From Streptomyces sp. (GTDB lineage Bacteria > Actinomycetota > Actinomycetes > Streptomycetales > Streptomycetaceae): 64,000 bases of DNA. Under the pieces are notes generated by a model that had not been told where the DNA came from, made no database searches, and saw only the letters and a list, made by a program, of their open reading frames with translations. Numbering within the stretch: the stretch's first letter is position 1; the number at the start of each line of letters is the position of its first letter. Positions 52,551 to 61,243 of this stretch are shown here, in pieces. The DNA is taken from positions 1-64,000 of the forward strand of contig NZ_JAPSKN010000012.1 of assembly GCF_031181705.1 (NCBI RefSeq), in the 5' to 3' direction. The translations under genes were made by a program, and so were the position numbers.

Positions 52551-54344
52551 ATGAGCAGCAAGGTCTCCGACCACGTCCTGCGCAGGCTGCGCGAGTGGGG
52601 GGTGGAGCACGTCTTCGGCTACCCGGGTGACGGCATCAACGGCCTGCTCGCGGCGTGGGGCCGGGCCGAGAACGAGCCGCGGTTCGTGCAGTCGCGGCAC
52701 GAGGAGATGTCGGCGCTGCAGGCCGTCGGCTACGCCAAGTTCAGCGGCCGTCTCGGGGTGTGCGCCGCGACGTCGGGGCCGGGCGCGATCCATCTGCTGA
52801 ACGGCCTGTACGACGCCAAGCTGGACCACGTGCCGGTGCTGGCGATCGTCGGGCAGACGCACCGCAGCGCGATGGGCGGCTCCTACCAGCAGGAGGTGGA
52901 CCTGCACACGCTGTTCAAGGACGTCGCCTCGGACTTCGTGGAGACGGTGACGGTGCCCGAGCAGCTGCCGAACGTGCTGGACCGGGCGATCCGCACCGCG
53001 TACGCGCGGCGCTGCCCGACCGCGGTCATCATCCCCGGCGACGTGCAGGACCTCGACTACGCGCCGCCGTCGCACGAGTTCAAGATGGTGCCGTCCAGTC
53101 TGGACCGCAGTGGGTGGACGGCGGTTCCGTCCGACGACTCGGTGCGGCGGGCGGCCGAGATCCTCAACTCCGGTGACAAGGTGGCCATCCTGGTCGGCCA
53201 GGGCGCGGCCGGCGCGCGGGCCGAGGTGGAGCGGATCGCCGAACTGCTCGGCGCGGGCGTCGCCAAGGCGCTGCTCGGCAAGGACGTCATCAGCGACGAA
53301 CTGCCCTACGTCACCGGCTCGATCGGCCTGCTGGGCACGCGCCCGTCGTACGAGCTGATGCGGGACTGCGACACGCTGCTGACGATCGGCTCGTCGTTCC
53401 CCTACTCCCAGTTCCTGCCGGAGTTCGGCAAGGCGCGGGGCGTGCAGATCGACATCGACCCGCACATGATCGGGATGCGCTACCCCTACGAGGTCAACCT
53501 GGTCGGCGACGCCAAGGTGACCCTGGAGCGGCTGATCCCGCTGATCGAGGCAGGCCGCGGCCGTGAGTGGTACGACACGGTGTGCGACAACGTGGCGCAC
53601 TGGCGTGACGTCATGGAGCGCCGGGCCGCGCTGGAGGCGGATCCGGTCAACCCCGAGCACGTGGCCCGGGCGCTGGACCCGCTGCTGCCGGACAACGCGA
53701 TCGTCACCTCCGACTCGGGCTCGACGGCGAACTGGTACGCGCGGCACCTGACCATGCGGGCGGGCATGCGCGGCTCGCTCTCCGGCACGCTGGCGACGAT
53801 GGGCTGCGCGGTGCCGTACGTGATCGGTGCGAAGTTCGCGCATCCGGACCGGCCGGCGATCGCGCTGGTCGGGGACGGTGCGATGCAGATGAACGGCATG
53901 GCGGAGCTGATCACCGCGGCGAAGTACCGCCACCTGTGGGACGATCCGCGGCTGGTGATCGGGGTGTGGAACAACCGCGATCTGAACCAGGTCACCTGGG
54001 AGCTGCGGGCCATGGGGGGCGCGCCCTCGTTCCTGCCGTCGCAGGAGCTGCCTGACGTGCAGTACGCGGCGTTCGCGCGGTCGCTGGGACTGACCGGCAT
54101 CCGGGTGGAGAAGCCGCAGGACGTCGAGGCGGCCTGGCGCACCGCGCTGGAGGCGGACGGTCCCGCGGTGGTCGAGTTCCTGACCGACCCGGCCGTCCCA
54201 CCGGTCCCGCCGCACGCCACCTGGGAGCAGATGGAGGCGACCGCCGCGTCGCTGCTGAAGGGTGACGCGGACCGGGGACCGGTGGTCAGGCGCGGCTTCA
54301 GGGCGAAGGTGCAGGAGTTCCTGCCGGGGCGGGAGAAGAAGTAG
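52551..54344 (+). CDS. Thiamine pyrophosphate-requiring enzyme (pyruvate oxidase/acetolactate-synthase family)
   Basis: 597 residues with the three TPP-enzyme domains. Catalytic Glu in SRHEEMSALQA; central domain GDKVAILVGQGA; TPP motif VGDGAMQMNGMAEL to WNNRDLNQ. The closest shape is PoxB-like pyruvate oxidase: VEHVFGYPGDGINGLL and the segment GSTANWYARHL. It probably decarboxylates pyruvate or another 2-oxo acid, with or without FAD. ATG follows GGGAGGTC. No small regulatory subunit gene (ilvN) is nearby, arguing against acetolactate synthase. Confidence 0.87.
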   Translation: MSSKVSDHVLRRLREWGVEHVFGYPGDGINGLLAAWGRAENEPRFVQSRHEEMSALQAVGYAKFSGRLGVCAATSGPGAIHLLNGLYDAKLDHVPVLAIVGQTHRSAMGGSYQQEVDLHTLFKDVASDFVETVTVPEQLPNVLDRAIRTAYARRCPTAVIIPGDVQDLDYAPPSHEFKMVPSSLDRSGWTAVPSDDSVRRAAEILNSGDKVAILVGQGAAGARAEVERIAELLGAGVAKALLGKDVISDELPYVTGSIGLLGTRPSYELMRDCDTLLTIGSSFPYSQFLPEFGKARGVQIDIDPHMIGMRYPYEVNLVGDAKVTLERLIPLIEAGRGREWYDTVCDNVAHWRDVMERRAALEADPVNPEHVARALDPLLPDNAIVTSDSGSTANWYARHLTMRAGMRGSLSGTLATMGCAVPYVIGAKFAHPDRPAIALVGDGAMQMNGMAELITAAKYRHLWDDPRLVIGVWNNRDLNQVTWELRAMGGAPSFLPSQELPDVQYAAFARSLGLTGIRVEKPQDVEAAWRTALEADGPAVVEFLTDPAVPPVPPHATWEQMEATAASLLKGDADRGPVVRRGFRAKVQEFLPGREKK

Positions 54345-54483
54345 CGGCCGCGGTGGCGGGGGCAGCGCCGGCCGGTTCGCGCCGGCCGGTGTCGCCCTGT
54401 GGCAGCAGCAGTTCCTCGTATCGGCCCAAGCCCAGCACCACCCCGAGCATCAGCAGCGGAATGAGCACAGTGAGCAACGCCAT
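54298..54483 (-). CDS. Small single-TM protein
   Basis: 61 residues. One N-terminal hydrophobic helix (MALLTVLIPLLMLGVVLGLG), then RYEELLLPQ and an Ala/Pro/Thr-rich tail. GAAGGAC precedes the ATG. The tail overlaps the end of the TPP enzyme gene by 47 bases on the other strand. Function unknown; the low-complexity tail reduces certainty. Confidence 0.55.
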   Translation of the reverse strand: MALLTVLIPLLMLGVVLGLGRYEELLLPQGDTGRREPAGAAPATAAATSSPAPAGTPAPSP

Positions 54484-54583
54484 GGCGTGTCCTTCCCCAG
54501 GGAGGTGTGGGGGGTGCGGTCCGGGTCTCCCGCAGCCGGTGGCGCAAACCGGGGCGCTCCGCGGATCCCGGGCCGCCGGATCC

Positions 54584-54608
54584 GTGTCGGCTCCCGGTGT
54601 TCGGGTAC
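54584..54608 (+). promoter_or_regulatory. Sigma-B-like promoter for the DUF2795 gene
   Basis: GTGT, 15 bases, GGGTAC fits the Streptomyces sigma-B consensus (GNNT-N14-16-GGGTAY). It lies 34 bases before the DUF2795 start. The same GTGT-N15-GGGTAC layout recurs at 56537-56561. Confidence 0.5.
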
Positions 54609-54641
54609 GCGGTGCGGACCCCCGAAGGTCTGGAGGGAGAC

Positions 54642-55043
54642 ATGCAGCGAGGCAGCGACCGGCTGAGCGTCCACCGGGACGACGAGATGAAGCACGAACT
54701 GCAGGGTCTGCTCAGGTCCGGGCATCCCACGCGCAGTGAGGAGTGGCACGACCCGGAGCCGGCCGCCGAGGACGACCCCGACGTCGCATACGGGCCGGTG
54801 ACGCCGGGCCGGGGGCCGACGTCCCTGGAGTCGGTGCGGCTGGACCTGGCGCGGATCCTGGGCCGCAGGGCGTTCCCCGCGAGTGCGCGCGAGCTGGCCC
54901 GCGAGGTGCGCGGCCGTCAGGCGCCCGACGCGCTCGTCGAGGCGCTGGAGCGGCTGCCGCACCAGGAGCGCTACGGCAATGTCCAGGAGCTGGCCGAGGC
55001 CCTGGTCCGGGCCCGGGAGACCGGTCCGGAGGAGTACGCGTAG
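54642..55043 (+). CDS. DUF2795 domain protein
   Basis: 133 residues. A charged N-terminus (ELQGLLRSGHPTRSEEWHDPEP) leads to the DUF2795 helical domain (ESVRLDLARILGRRAFPASARELAREV, LVEALERLPHQERYGNVQELAEAL). Function of the domain is unknown; it occurs in stress-regulated actinobacterial genes. GGAGGGAGAC before ATG and a sigma-B-like promoter upstream fit that. Confidence 0.82.
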   Translation: MQRGSDRLSVHRDDEMKHELQGLLRSGHPTRSEEWHDPEPAAEDDPDVAYGPVTPGRGPTSLESVRLDLARILGRRAFPASARELAREVRGRQAPDALVEALERLPHQERYGNVQELAEALVRARETGPEEYA

Positions 55044-55052
55044 GGGCCGTGC

Positions 55053-55095
55053 GGGGGCACCGCGGCCGCGCCGGCGGGTGCGCCGCGGTGCCCCC
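55053..55095. terminator. Strong hairpin between DUF2795 and CBS genes
   Basis: GGGGGCACCGCGGC (55053-55066) pairs perfectly with GCCGCGGTGCCCCC (55082-55095), 15-base loop; one more C-G pair extends it. It ends 28 bases before the CBS gene start and probably separates the transcripts or attenuates. Confidence 0.6.
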
Positions 55096-55123
55096 GTCGG
55101 CCCGGCAACGGACGGAGACACCG

Positions 55124-55555
55124 GTGAAGGCCGAGTTGGTGAAGGACGTGATGACTGCGGGTGTGGTCGCCGTGCGCCCGGACGCCTCGCTCGTCGAGGC
55201 GGCGCAGCTGATGCGCACGCAGAACATCGGCGATGTGGTGGTGGCCGACGGGCAGGACGTGGTCGGGGTGCTCACCGACCGTGACATCGCGGTGCGGGCC
55301 GTCGCGGACGGCGCCGACCCCATGACGGTGAGCGCCCGGGCCGTGTGCACCAAGAACCCGGTCACCGTGACGCCGGACGACCGGGTGACGACGGCGGTGG
55401 CGCTGATGCGCGAGCACGCCGTGCGCCGGCTGCCGGTGGTGGAGAACGGACTGCCGGTCGGCATCGTCAGCCTCGGCGACGTGGCCGAGGCCGAGGACCC
55501 CGCGTCGGCGCTGGCGGACATCAGCCGCGCCGAGCCGGACGCCCGCGGCAGCTAG
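55124..55555 (+). CDS. CBS domain protein
   Basis: 143 residues made of two CBS motifs (VKDVMTAGVVAVRPDASLVEAA and VCTKNPVTVTPDDRVTTAVALM), each with GVLTDRDI or GIVSLGDV ends. CBS pairs bind adenosine ligands such as AMP or ATP and sense energy state. GTG at 55124 behind CGGAGACACC. In this stress group it may act as a sensor; partner unknown. Confidence 0.9.
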   Translation: MKAELVKDVMTAGVVAVRPDASLVEAAQLMRTQNIGDVVVADGQDVVGVLTDRDIAVRAVADGADPMTVSARAVCTKNPVTVTPDDRVTTAVALMREHAVRRLPVVENGLPVGIVSLGDVAEAEDPASALADISRAEPDARGS

Positions 55556-55616
55556 CCCGGATCCGGGCAGCGGAGCCGAAGCAGCAGACAAGCAACAGGA
55601 AAGGACGTCGAACACC

Positions 55617-56159
55617 ATGCGTATCGCGTTTCTGGTCGCACCCGAGGGCGTCGAGCAGGTCGAGCTGACCGATCCGTGGCAGGCGGCGAAGGACGCCGGT
55701 CACGAGCCCGTGCTGGTGTCGACGAAGGAGGGGGAGATCCAGGCGTTCAACCACCTCGACAAGGCGGACACCTTCCCGGTCGACGAGGTCGTGGGTGAGG
55801 TGTCACCCGGTTCGTTCGGCGCGCTGGTGCTGCCGGGCGGCGTGGCCAACCCGGACTTCCTGCGCATGGACGGCGAGGCCGTCGCGTTCGTGCGCGACTT
55901 CTTCGAGCGGGGCCGCCCCGTCGCGGCGATCTGCCACGCGCCGTGGACGCTGGTCGAGGCGGACGTCGTGCGCGGCCGGGTGCTGACCTCGTGGCCGAGC
56001 CTGCGGACGGACATCCGCAACGCGGGCGGCACCTGGGTCGACGAGCGGGTGAAGGTCTGCGACCACGGGGCGAACAAGCTGGTCACCAGCCGCAAGCCGG
56101 ACGATCTGAAGGTGTTCTGCGAGACGTTCCTCGACGTCTTCGCCCGCGAGGCCGCCTGA
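55617..56159 (+). CDS. DJ-1/PfpI family protein (class I glutamine amidotransferase-like)
   Basis: 180 residues. Nucleophile elbow with Cys in AAICHAPWTLVEA (about residue 105, followed by His) and Glu in the N-terminal part match the YhbO/PfpI subgroup of general stress proteins, which have been linked to deglycase or protease activity. TSWPSLRTDIRNAGGTWVDE is the typical following region. ATG preceded by AAAGGACG. Confidence 0.92.
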   Translation: MRIAFLVAPEGVEQVELTDPWQAAKDAGHEPVLVSTKEGEIQAFNHLDKADTFPVDEVVGEVSPGSFGALVLPGGVANPDFLRMDGEAVAFVRDFFERGRPVAAICHAPWTLVEADVVRGRVLTSWPSLRTDIRNAGGTWVDERVKVCDHGANKLVTSRKPDDLKVFCETFLDVFAREAA

Positions 56160-56193
56160 CGGCGGCGGCGCCGGGCGCGGGCGTCACGGAGGT

Positions 56194-56234
56194 ACGGAGC
56201 CGCCCCACGCCTCGGCGGCGTGGGGCGGCTCCGT
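56194..56234. terminator. 18-bp hairpin between convergent genes
   Basis: CGGAGCCGCCCCACGCC (56195-56211) pairs perfectly with GGCGTGGGGCGGCTCCG (56217-56233) around TCGGC, and an A-T pair extends it. It lies between the DJ-1/PfpI gene and the opposing DUF6158 gene and should terminate both. Confidence 0.75.
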
Positions 56235-56260
56235 GTGTCGTGTGCGGTGCCGTGCGGGGC

Positions 56261-56548
56261 TCAGGTGCCGGGTGTCGTGGGAGTCGCCGACTCCCCGCTC
56301 CCGCGCTCCCGGGCCCCTTCGCGCGTGCGGCCGGCGGCCACCGGGCGGTTCGGGTTGCGGCGCAGGTACTCGCCCTCCAGCTGCGCCATGCGCTCGTTGT
56401 GGGCCCGCAGCGCGTCGTTCGAGCCGTACAGCAGTGTGTCGTGGCGCGTGCGGTGGATGGTCTCCAGCTCCTTCATGAGCTGCTGGTCGTCCAGCCGGTC
56501 AGGGTCCACTCCGGTCATCGTGTCGCCCCGCTCGTCGTGTTCGTTCAT
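56261..56548 (-). CDS. DUF6158-like small protein
   Basis: 95 residues; helical, charged: RLDDQQLMKELETIHRTRHDTLLYGSNDALRAHNERMAQLEGEYLRRNP, with a disordered tail. The motif set matches a small actinobacterial family of unknown function (DUF6158, by recollection). An in-frame ATG at codon 11 (MTGVDPDRL) may be the true start, which would make it 85 residues. Confidence 0.75.
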   Translation of the reverse strand: MNEHDERGDTMTGVDPDRLDDQQLMKELETIHRTRHDTLLYGSNDALRAHNERMAQLEGEYLRRNPNRPVAAGRTREGARERGSGESATPTTPGT

Positions 56549-56561
56549 GCGGTCCGGGTAC
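56537..56561 (+). promoter_or_regulatory. Sigma-B-like promoter for the baeRF gene
   Basis: GTGT, 15 bases, GGGTAC, matching the sigma-B consensus and identical in layout to the site at 54584-54608. It is 51 bases upstream of the baeRF gene and overlaps the start of the divergent DUF6158 gene. Confidence 0.5.
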
Positions 56562-56611
56562 CCGCCCCGGGAGCAACTGAGCACTGCCCCGGAGCGGCAT
56601 CCGGAGGAGCC

Positions 56612-57712
56612 ATGGATCTCGCTTTCCTGCACCCACTGTACGAACACCCCGGCCCTTGGGCCTCGGTGTACGTCGACACCTCCCGGCATACGGAGGACAC
56701 CTCCCACGAGCGACACCTCACGGCCCAGGCGATGGCACGGCACCTCGCCGCGCAGGGCGCGGACGAGGCGACCTGCCGGGCCGTGCAGAGCGCGATCGAG
56801 GATCTGCGGCACTCGTCCGAGCCACACGGCCGGGCCCTGTTCGCCCGTGCCGGCGAGGTGGTTCTCGACCCGCCGCTGGTGCGTCCGCCGCGGGGCGGCG
56901 ACTGGGCCGAATGGGCGCCGCTGCCCCGTGTCACGCCGTTGCTGGAGCTGGCCGGCGAGGACCCGGTGTGCGTCGTCGCCTCCATCGACCGCAAGGGCGC
57001 GGACTTCGAGCTGCGCAGTGCGCTGGGCCGGCAGGACGCCGGGAGCGTGACCGGGCGGCAGTGGCCGGTGCACCGGACGAGCTCCGTGGACTGGTCCGAG
57101 CGGCATTTCCAGCTGCGGGTGGAGAACACCTGGGAGCACAACGCCGCGGAGGTCGCCGACGCGCTCGCCGTGTGCCAGGAGGAGACCGACGCCGACCTGC
57201 TGATCCTCGTCGGCGACGACCGTGAGCGGCGGTCCGTGCACGAGCGGCTGCCCAAGCGGCTGCACGACCTCGTGGTCGAGGCGCCGCACGGCACCGGCAG
57301 CCGGCTCCTGGACGACGACGTGGAGCGGGCCCGCGCCGAGCACGTGGCGCGGCGGGCCGAGGCGGAGCTGGAACGGTTCCGCGCCGCCCGCACGCCGGAC
57401 GACGAGGGCCGGGCCGGGGCCGTCGAGGGCGTTCCGGCGCTGATCGAGGCGGCGCGCGAGCACCGCATCGACGAACTGCTGATCAGGCTCGACGGGCCCG
57501 ACGCGCACCGCGAGGTCTGGATCGGCGAGGACCCCGACCAGGTGGCCGTACGGCGGACCGACCTGAGGATCCTCGGCGAGCAGCACTCGTGGCCGGCCCG
57601 GGCGGACGACGCGTTGATCCGCTCGGCGGTGGCCACGGACGCGAACGTCCTGTCGGTCTCCACCCAGGAGGTGCCCACGGGCGGCCTGGGAGCGCTGCTG
57701 CGCTGGAAGTGA
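56612..57712 (+). CDS. baeRF2/Vms1-like release-factor-fold protein
   Basis: 366 residues. The middle (about 125-260) resembles bacterial archaeo-eukaryotic release factor (baeRF) domains, with VCVVASIDRKGADFELRSALG and VDWSERHFQLRVENTWEHNAAEVA; the C-terminal third has DLLILVGDDRERRSVHERLP. Such proteins are thought to act on peptidyl-tRNA in stalled ribosomes, but a GGQ motif is not seen here. ATG at 56612 after GGAGGAGCC. Context is stress-related. Confidence 0.8.
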   Translation: MDLAFLHPLYEHPGPWASVYVDTSRHTEDTSHERHLTAQAMARHLAAQGADEATCRAVQSAIEDLRHSSEPHGRALFARAGEVVLDPPLVRPPRGGDWAEWAPLPRVTPLLELAGEDPVCVVASIDRKGADFELRSALGRQDAGSVTGRQWPVHRTSSVDWSERHFQLRVENTWEHNAAEVADALAVCQEETDADLLILVGDDRERRSVHERLPKRLHDLVVEAPHGTGSRLLDDDVERARAEHVARRAEAELERFRAARTPDDEGRAGAVEGVPALIEAAREHRIDELLIRLDGPDAHREVWIGEDPDQVAVRRTDLRILGEQHSWPARADDALIRSAVATDANVLSVSTQEVPTGGLGALLRWK

Positions 57713-57763
57713 CCACAGCGGCCAGGCCTCCGGGCGGGGGCCGCACCGGCCCCTGTCCCAGGT

Positions 57764-59383
57764 CTAGCGGGTTCGTTCCACCCTGCGTTCGTCCCAGACC
57801 GGTTCCGGGGTCTCGCGGACGCGGCCGTCGCTGCCGAAGACCAGGTAGCGGTCGAAGGAGCGGGCGAACCAGCGGTCGTGGGTGACCGCGAGGACCGTCC
57901 CCTCGAAGGCCTCCAGGCCCTCCTGGAGCGCCTCGGCCGACTCCAGGTCCAGGTTGTCGGTCGGCTCGTCGAGCAGCAGGGCCGTCACGCCCCGCAGTTC
58001 CAGCAGGAGGATCTGGAAGCGGGCCTGCTGCCCGCCGGACAGCCGGTCGAACGTCTGCTCGGCCTGGTGGGTCAGCTCGTAGCGGCGCAGCCGGGACATC
58101 GCGGCGCCGCGGTCCTGCGCGTGCTCCTTCCACAGCACGTCCAGCAGCGTGCGGCCCTCCAGCTCCGGGTGCGCGTGCGTCTGCGCGAAGTGGCCGGGCA
58201 CGACCCGGGCGCCCAGTTTCCACTGCCCCGTGTGGGCCACGTCGTCGCCGGCGAGGAGGCGCAGGAAGTGGGACTTGCCGGAGCCGTTGGAGCCGAGGAC
58301 GGCGACGCGCTCGCCGTAGAAGACCTCCAGGTCGAAGGGCTTCATCAGGCCCGTGAGCTCCAGCTTCCGGCAGGTGACGGCCCGGACGCCGGTGCGGCCG
58401 CCCTTGATCCGCATCCTGATGTCCTGCTCGCGCGGCGGCTCCGGCGGCGGGCCGGCCTCCTCGAACTTGCGCAGGCGGGTCTGGGCCGCCTGGTACCGGG
58501 AGGACATCTCGTGGCTGACCGCGGCGGCCTGACGCAGGTTCAGCACGAGCTTCTTCAGCTGGGCGTGCTTCTCGTCCCAGCGCCTGCGCAGTTCCTCGAA
58601 GCGGGCGAAGCGCTCGCGCCGGGCGTCGTGGAAGGTGGCGAAGCCGCCGCCGTGCACCCAGGCGTCCGCGCCGGCGGGGCCGGGCTCCAGGGAGACGATG
58701 CGCTGGGCCGCGCGGGCGAGGAGCTCGCGGTCGTGGGAGACGAACAGGACGGTCTTGCGGGTCTCGGCGAGGCGTTCCTCCAGCCACCGCTTGCCGGGCA
58801 CGTCGAGGTAGTTGTCCGGCTCGTCGAGGAGGAGGACCTCGTCGGTACCGCGCAGCAGGGCCTCCAGGACGAGCCGCTTCTGCTCGCCGCCGGACAGGGT
58901 GCGCACCTGACGCCACTGCGCCTTGTCGTACGGAATGCCGAGCGCGGCGGTGGTGCACATGTCCCACAGCGTCTCGGCCTCGTACCCGCGCGCCTCGGCC
59001 CAGTCGGCGAGGGCCTGGGCGTACGTCAGCTGGGCGGCCTCGTCGTCGACGGTCATGAGGGCGTGCTCGGCGGCGTCGACGCAGCGGGCCGCCTCGCGGA
59101 TGCGCGGGGTGGCCACGGAGACGAGCAGGTCGCGCACGGTCGTCTCGTCGCGTACGGAGCCGACGAACTGCCGCATGACGCCGAGGCCGCCGCCGACGGT
59201 GACGGACCCGCCGTGCGGTCTGATCTCCCCGGCGAGCAGACGCAGCAGGGTCGTCTTCCCGGCGCCGTTGGGCCCGACGAGGGCGACGACGGCGCCCTCC
59301 CCCACCCGGAACGACACATCACCCAGCAGTGCCCTTCCGTCGGGCAGGTAGTACTCCAGGTGTGCGGCTTCGAGGTGACCCAT
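57764..59383 (-). CDS. ABC-F family ATPase
   Basis: 539 residues with two ABC cassettes and no TM domain. First cassette: Walker A GPNGAGKTT (about 37-45), signature LSGGEQKR, Walker B VLLLDEPDNYLD. Second: GSNGSGKSH, signature LSGGQQAR, Walker B ALLLDEPTDNLD. The linker (about 240-320) is rich in charged residues, as in ribosome-acting ABC-F factors. This subfamily includes ribosome protection proteins conferring antibiotic resistance and translation factors; which is true here cannot be told from the sequence. Confidence 0.92.
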   Translation of the reverse strand: MGHLEAAHLEYYLPDGRALLGDVSFRVGEGAVVALVGPNGAGKTTLLRLLAGEIRPHGGSVTVGGGLGVMRQFVGSVRDETTVRDLLVSVATPRIREAARCVDAAEHALMTVDDEAAQLTYAQALADWAEARGYEAETLWDMCTTAALGIPYDKAQWRQVRTLSGGEQKRLVLEALLRGTDEVLLLDEPDNYLDVPGKRWLEERLAETRKTVLFVSHDRELLARAAQRIVSLEPGPAGADAWVHGGGFATFHDARRERFARFEELRRRWDEKHAQLKKLVLNLRQAAAVSHEMSSRYQAAQTRLRKFEEAGPPPEPPREQDIRMRIKGGRTGVRAVTCRKLELTGLMKPFDLEVFYGERVAVLGSNGSGKSHFLRLLAGDDVAHTGQWKLGARVVPGHFAQTHAHPELEGRTLLDVLWKEHAQDRGAAMSRLRRYELTHQAEQTFDRLSGGQQARFQILLLELRGVTALLLDEPTDNLDLESAEALQEGLEAFEGTVLAVTHDRWFARSFDRYLVFGSDGRVRETPEPVWDERRVERTR

Positions 59384-59485
59384 GGCGGCGATTCTGTGCG
59401 GCCGGGGCCGGGGTGGGCAAACGCATTTCGGGTGGAGGCCGGTGGAGGCCGCGCCCGCCCTCCACCCCGGGCACCTGGTGCGCGG

Positions 59486-60028
59486 TCAGACCTTCCGCAG
59501 CGGCCGGTGCGGCTCCGCCGGGAGTTCCGTCCTGATCAGATCCCCCGGGCGCACCACACCGCCCTCCCGCACCACGCTCATGATCCCGGCCTTGCGCACG
59601 ACGTTGCCCGCCGCGTCCCGGCCGACGACCCGCTTGAGCAGCCCCGCCCGGAAGCGGTCGATCTGCCGGCAGGGATTGCGCAGCCCGGTGACCTCCACGA
59701 CGGCGGAGCCGCCGATGTGCAGCAGCGTGCCGGCCGGCAGGCCGAGCAGGTCGATGCCCCGCGTGGTGATGTTCTCGCCCAGTCCCCCGGGCGCCACCTC
59801 GAACCCCGCCTCGCGGACCTCGGCGAGGAGCTCCTCGTGGATGAGGTGCACCTGGCGCAGATTCGGCTGCGTGGGATCCTGCGCGACCCGCGAGCGGTGC
59901 CTGACCGTCACACCGGCGTGCACGTCCCCCTCCACCCCCAGGCCGGCGAGCAGCGTGATGCTGTCCCGGTTCTGCTTGGTGAACGAGTACTCCCCGTTGC
60001 TGCTGACCGCCGTGACGCGCCCGCTCAT
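59486..60028 (-). CDS. MOSC domain protein
   Basis: 180 residues. MOSC (molybdenum cofactor sulfurase C-terminal) fold with the conserved Cys in GLRNPCRQIDRF, the ENITTRGIDLLGLPAGT segment and GLGVEGDVHAGVTVRHRSRV. Related proteins (YiiM, mARC) transfer or bind sulfur and may reduce N-hydroxylated compounds. No partner reductase nearby. Confidence 0.9.
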   Translation of the reverse strand: MSGRVTAVSSNGEYSFTKQNRDSITLLAGLGVEGDVHAGVTVRHRSRVAQDPTQPNLRQVHLIHEELLAEVREAGFEVAPGGLGENITTRGIDLLGLPAGTLLHIGGSAVVEVTGLRNPCRQIDRFRAGLLKRVVGRDAAGNVVRKAGIMSVVREGGVVRPGDLIRTELPAEPHRPLRKV

Positions 60029-60392
60029 GGCCCCGGTTCCCCCTCACGAAGTAGCGATGCCGGACCCCGACCCTGACCCCGGCGGCGGTGCGCCGGCTCC
60101 TGCCGGGTACCCGCCCGTCAGGACGGTCCCCCACCTGGACCTCACCGCCACGAAATCCGGGCGGTACCCCCTGCGCGACCGCGCTCTCGCCCTGGACACC
60201 CGCCTCCACCGGGCCGGCCGGACCCGGCGTGGGCGGGGCGCGGGCCCCGCCGTCGCGGCCGGGGTCGCCCTGGAGTCCCCGGCGGTTACCGACGTCACGT
60301 CCGCCCGTATGGCGAGACGAAGGTCTCATCATTCGGTACCACTGCGTACGGTAGGTCCCCTGCCGACCGCAACGGAAGGGGTGGGGTCCGCC
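60029..60392. other. 364-base gap, no gene supported
   Basis: This stretch lies between the MOSC gene and the divergent methyltransferase gene. A plus-strand frame from about 60058 is Pro/Arg-rich with no RBS and is not accepted. The part near 60310-60360, with GGTCTCATCATTC and GGTACCACTGCGTACGG, is lower in GC and should hold promoters for both genes. Confidence 0.5.
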
Positions 60393-61214
60393 ATGCCGGA
60401 ATCTCGGGAGACCGCCGTCTACACGCACGGGCACCATGAATCGGTGCTGCGCTCGCACACCTGGCGGACCGCCGCCAACTCGGCCGCCTACCTGCTGCCT
60501 TCACTCAAGCCGCACATGAGGATCCTCGACGTCGGCTGCGGGCCGGGCACCATCACCGCCGACCTGGCGGAGCTCGTGCCCGACGGGCATGTCACCGGGG
60601 TCGACCGTGCGCCGGAGATCCTGGCGCAGGCGCGCGCCACGGCGGCGGGACGGGGGCTGGCCAACACCGACTTCGCGGTCGCCGACGTGCACGCCCTGGA
60701 CTACCCGGACGACACCTTCTGCGTGGTCCACGCCCACCAGGTGCTCCAGCACGTCGGCGACCCGGTGCGAGCGCTGCGGGAGATGAAGCGCGTCACCCGG
60801 CCCGGGGGGTTCGTCGCCGTGCGGGACGCCGACTACGAGGCGATGACCTGGTATCCGGCCTCCGAGGGGCTGGACGCCTGGCTCGACCTGTACCGCCGGG
60901 TGGCCCGTGCCAACGGCGGGGAGCCGGACGCGGGGCGCCGGCTGCGGGCGTGGGCGCTGCGGGCCGGGTTCACGGACGTCACGGCGGGCTCCGGCACCTG
61001 GACCTTCGCCACCCCCGGGGAGCGGGCCTGGTGGAGCGGCCTGTGGGCCGATCGCACGCTGGCGTCTGCGTACGCCGGCCGGGCCGTGGAGGGCGGACAC
61101 GCCAGCGCGGCGGAGCTGCGGGAGGTGAGCGGGGCATGGCGGGAATGGGGCGCCCTGGAGGAGGGCTGGTTCAGCGTGCTGCACGGGGAGATCCTCTGCC
61201 GGAAGGACGCCTGA
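60393..61214 (+). CDS. Class I SAM-dependent methyltransferase
   Basis: 273 residues. Motif I ILDVGCGPGTITADLAE (about residues 44-60), GVDRAPEILAQARA, then DDTFCVVHAHQVLQHVGDPVRALREMKRVTRPGGFV. This is the UbiE/Methyltransf_25 type. ATG follows GGAAGGGGTGGGG. The 3' end faces the gvpK gene, 29 bases away. Substrate unknown. Confidence 0.88.
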   Translation: MPESRETAVYTHGHHESVLRSHTWRTAANSAAYLLPSLKPHMRILDVGCGPGTITADLAELVPDGHVTGVDRAPEILAQARATAAGRGLANTDFAVADVHALDYPDDTFCVVHAHQVLQHVGDPVRALREMKRVTRPGGFVAVRDADYEAMTWYPASEGLDAWLDLYRRVARANGGEPDAGRRLRAWALRAGFTDVTAGSGTWTFATPGERAWWSGLWADRTLASAYAGRAVEGGHASAAELREVSGAWREWGALEEGWFSVLHGEILCRKDA

Positions 61215-61243
61215 CCCGGGCCCCCGCCCGGGACCGACCGGGG

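Noticed and set aside
60058-60390. Plus-strand frame before the last methyltransferase, rich in Pro and Arg
   Set aside because: No RBS, poor codon pattern and it continues into the true gene only because the frame is open.
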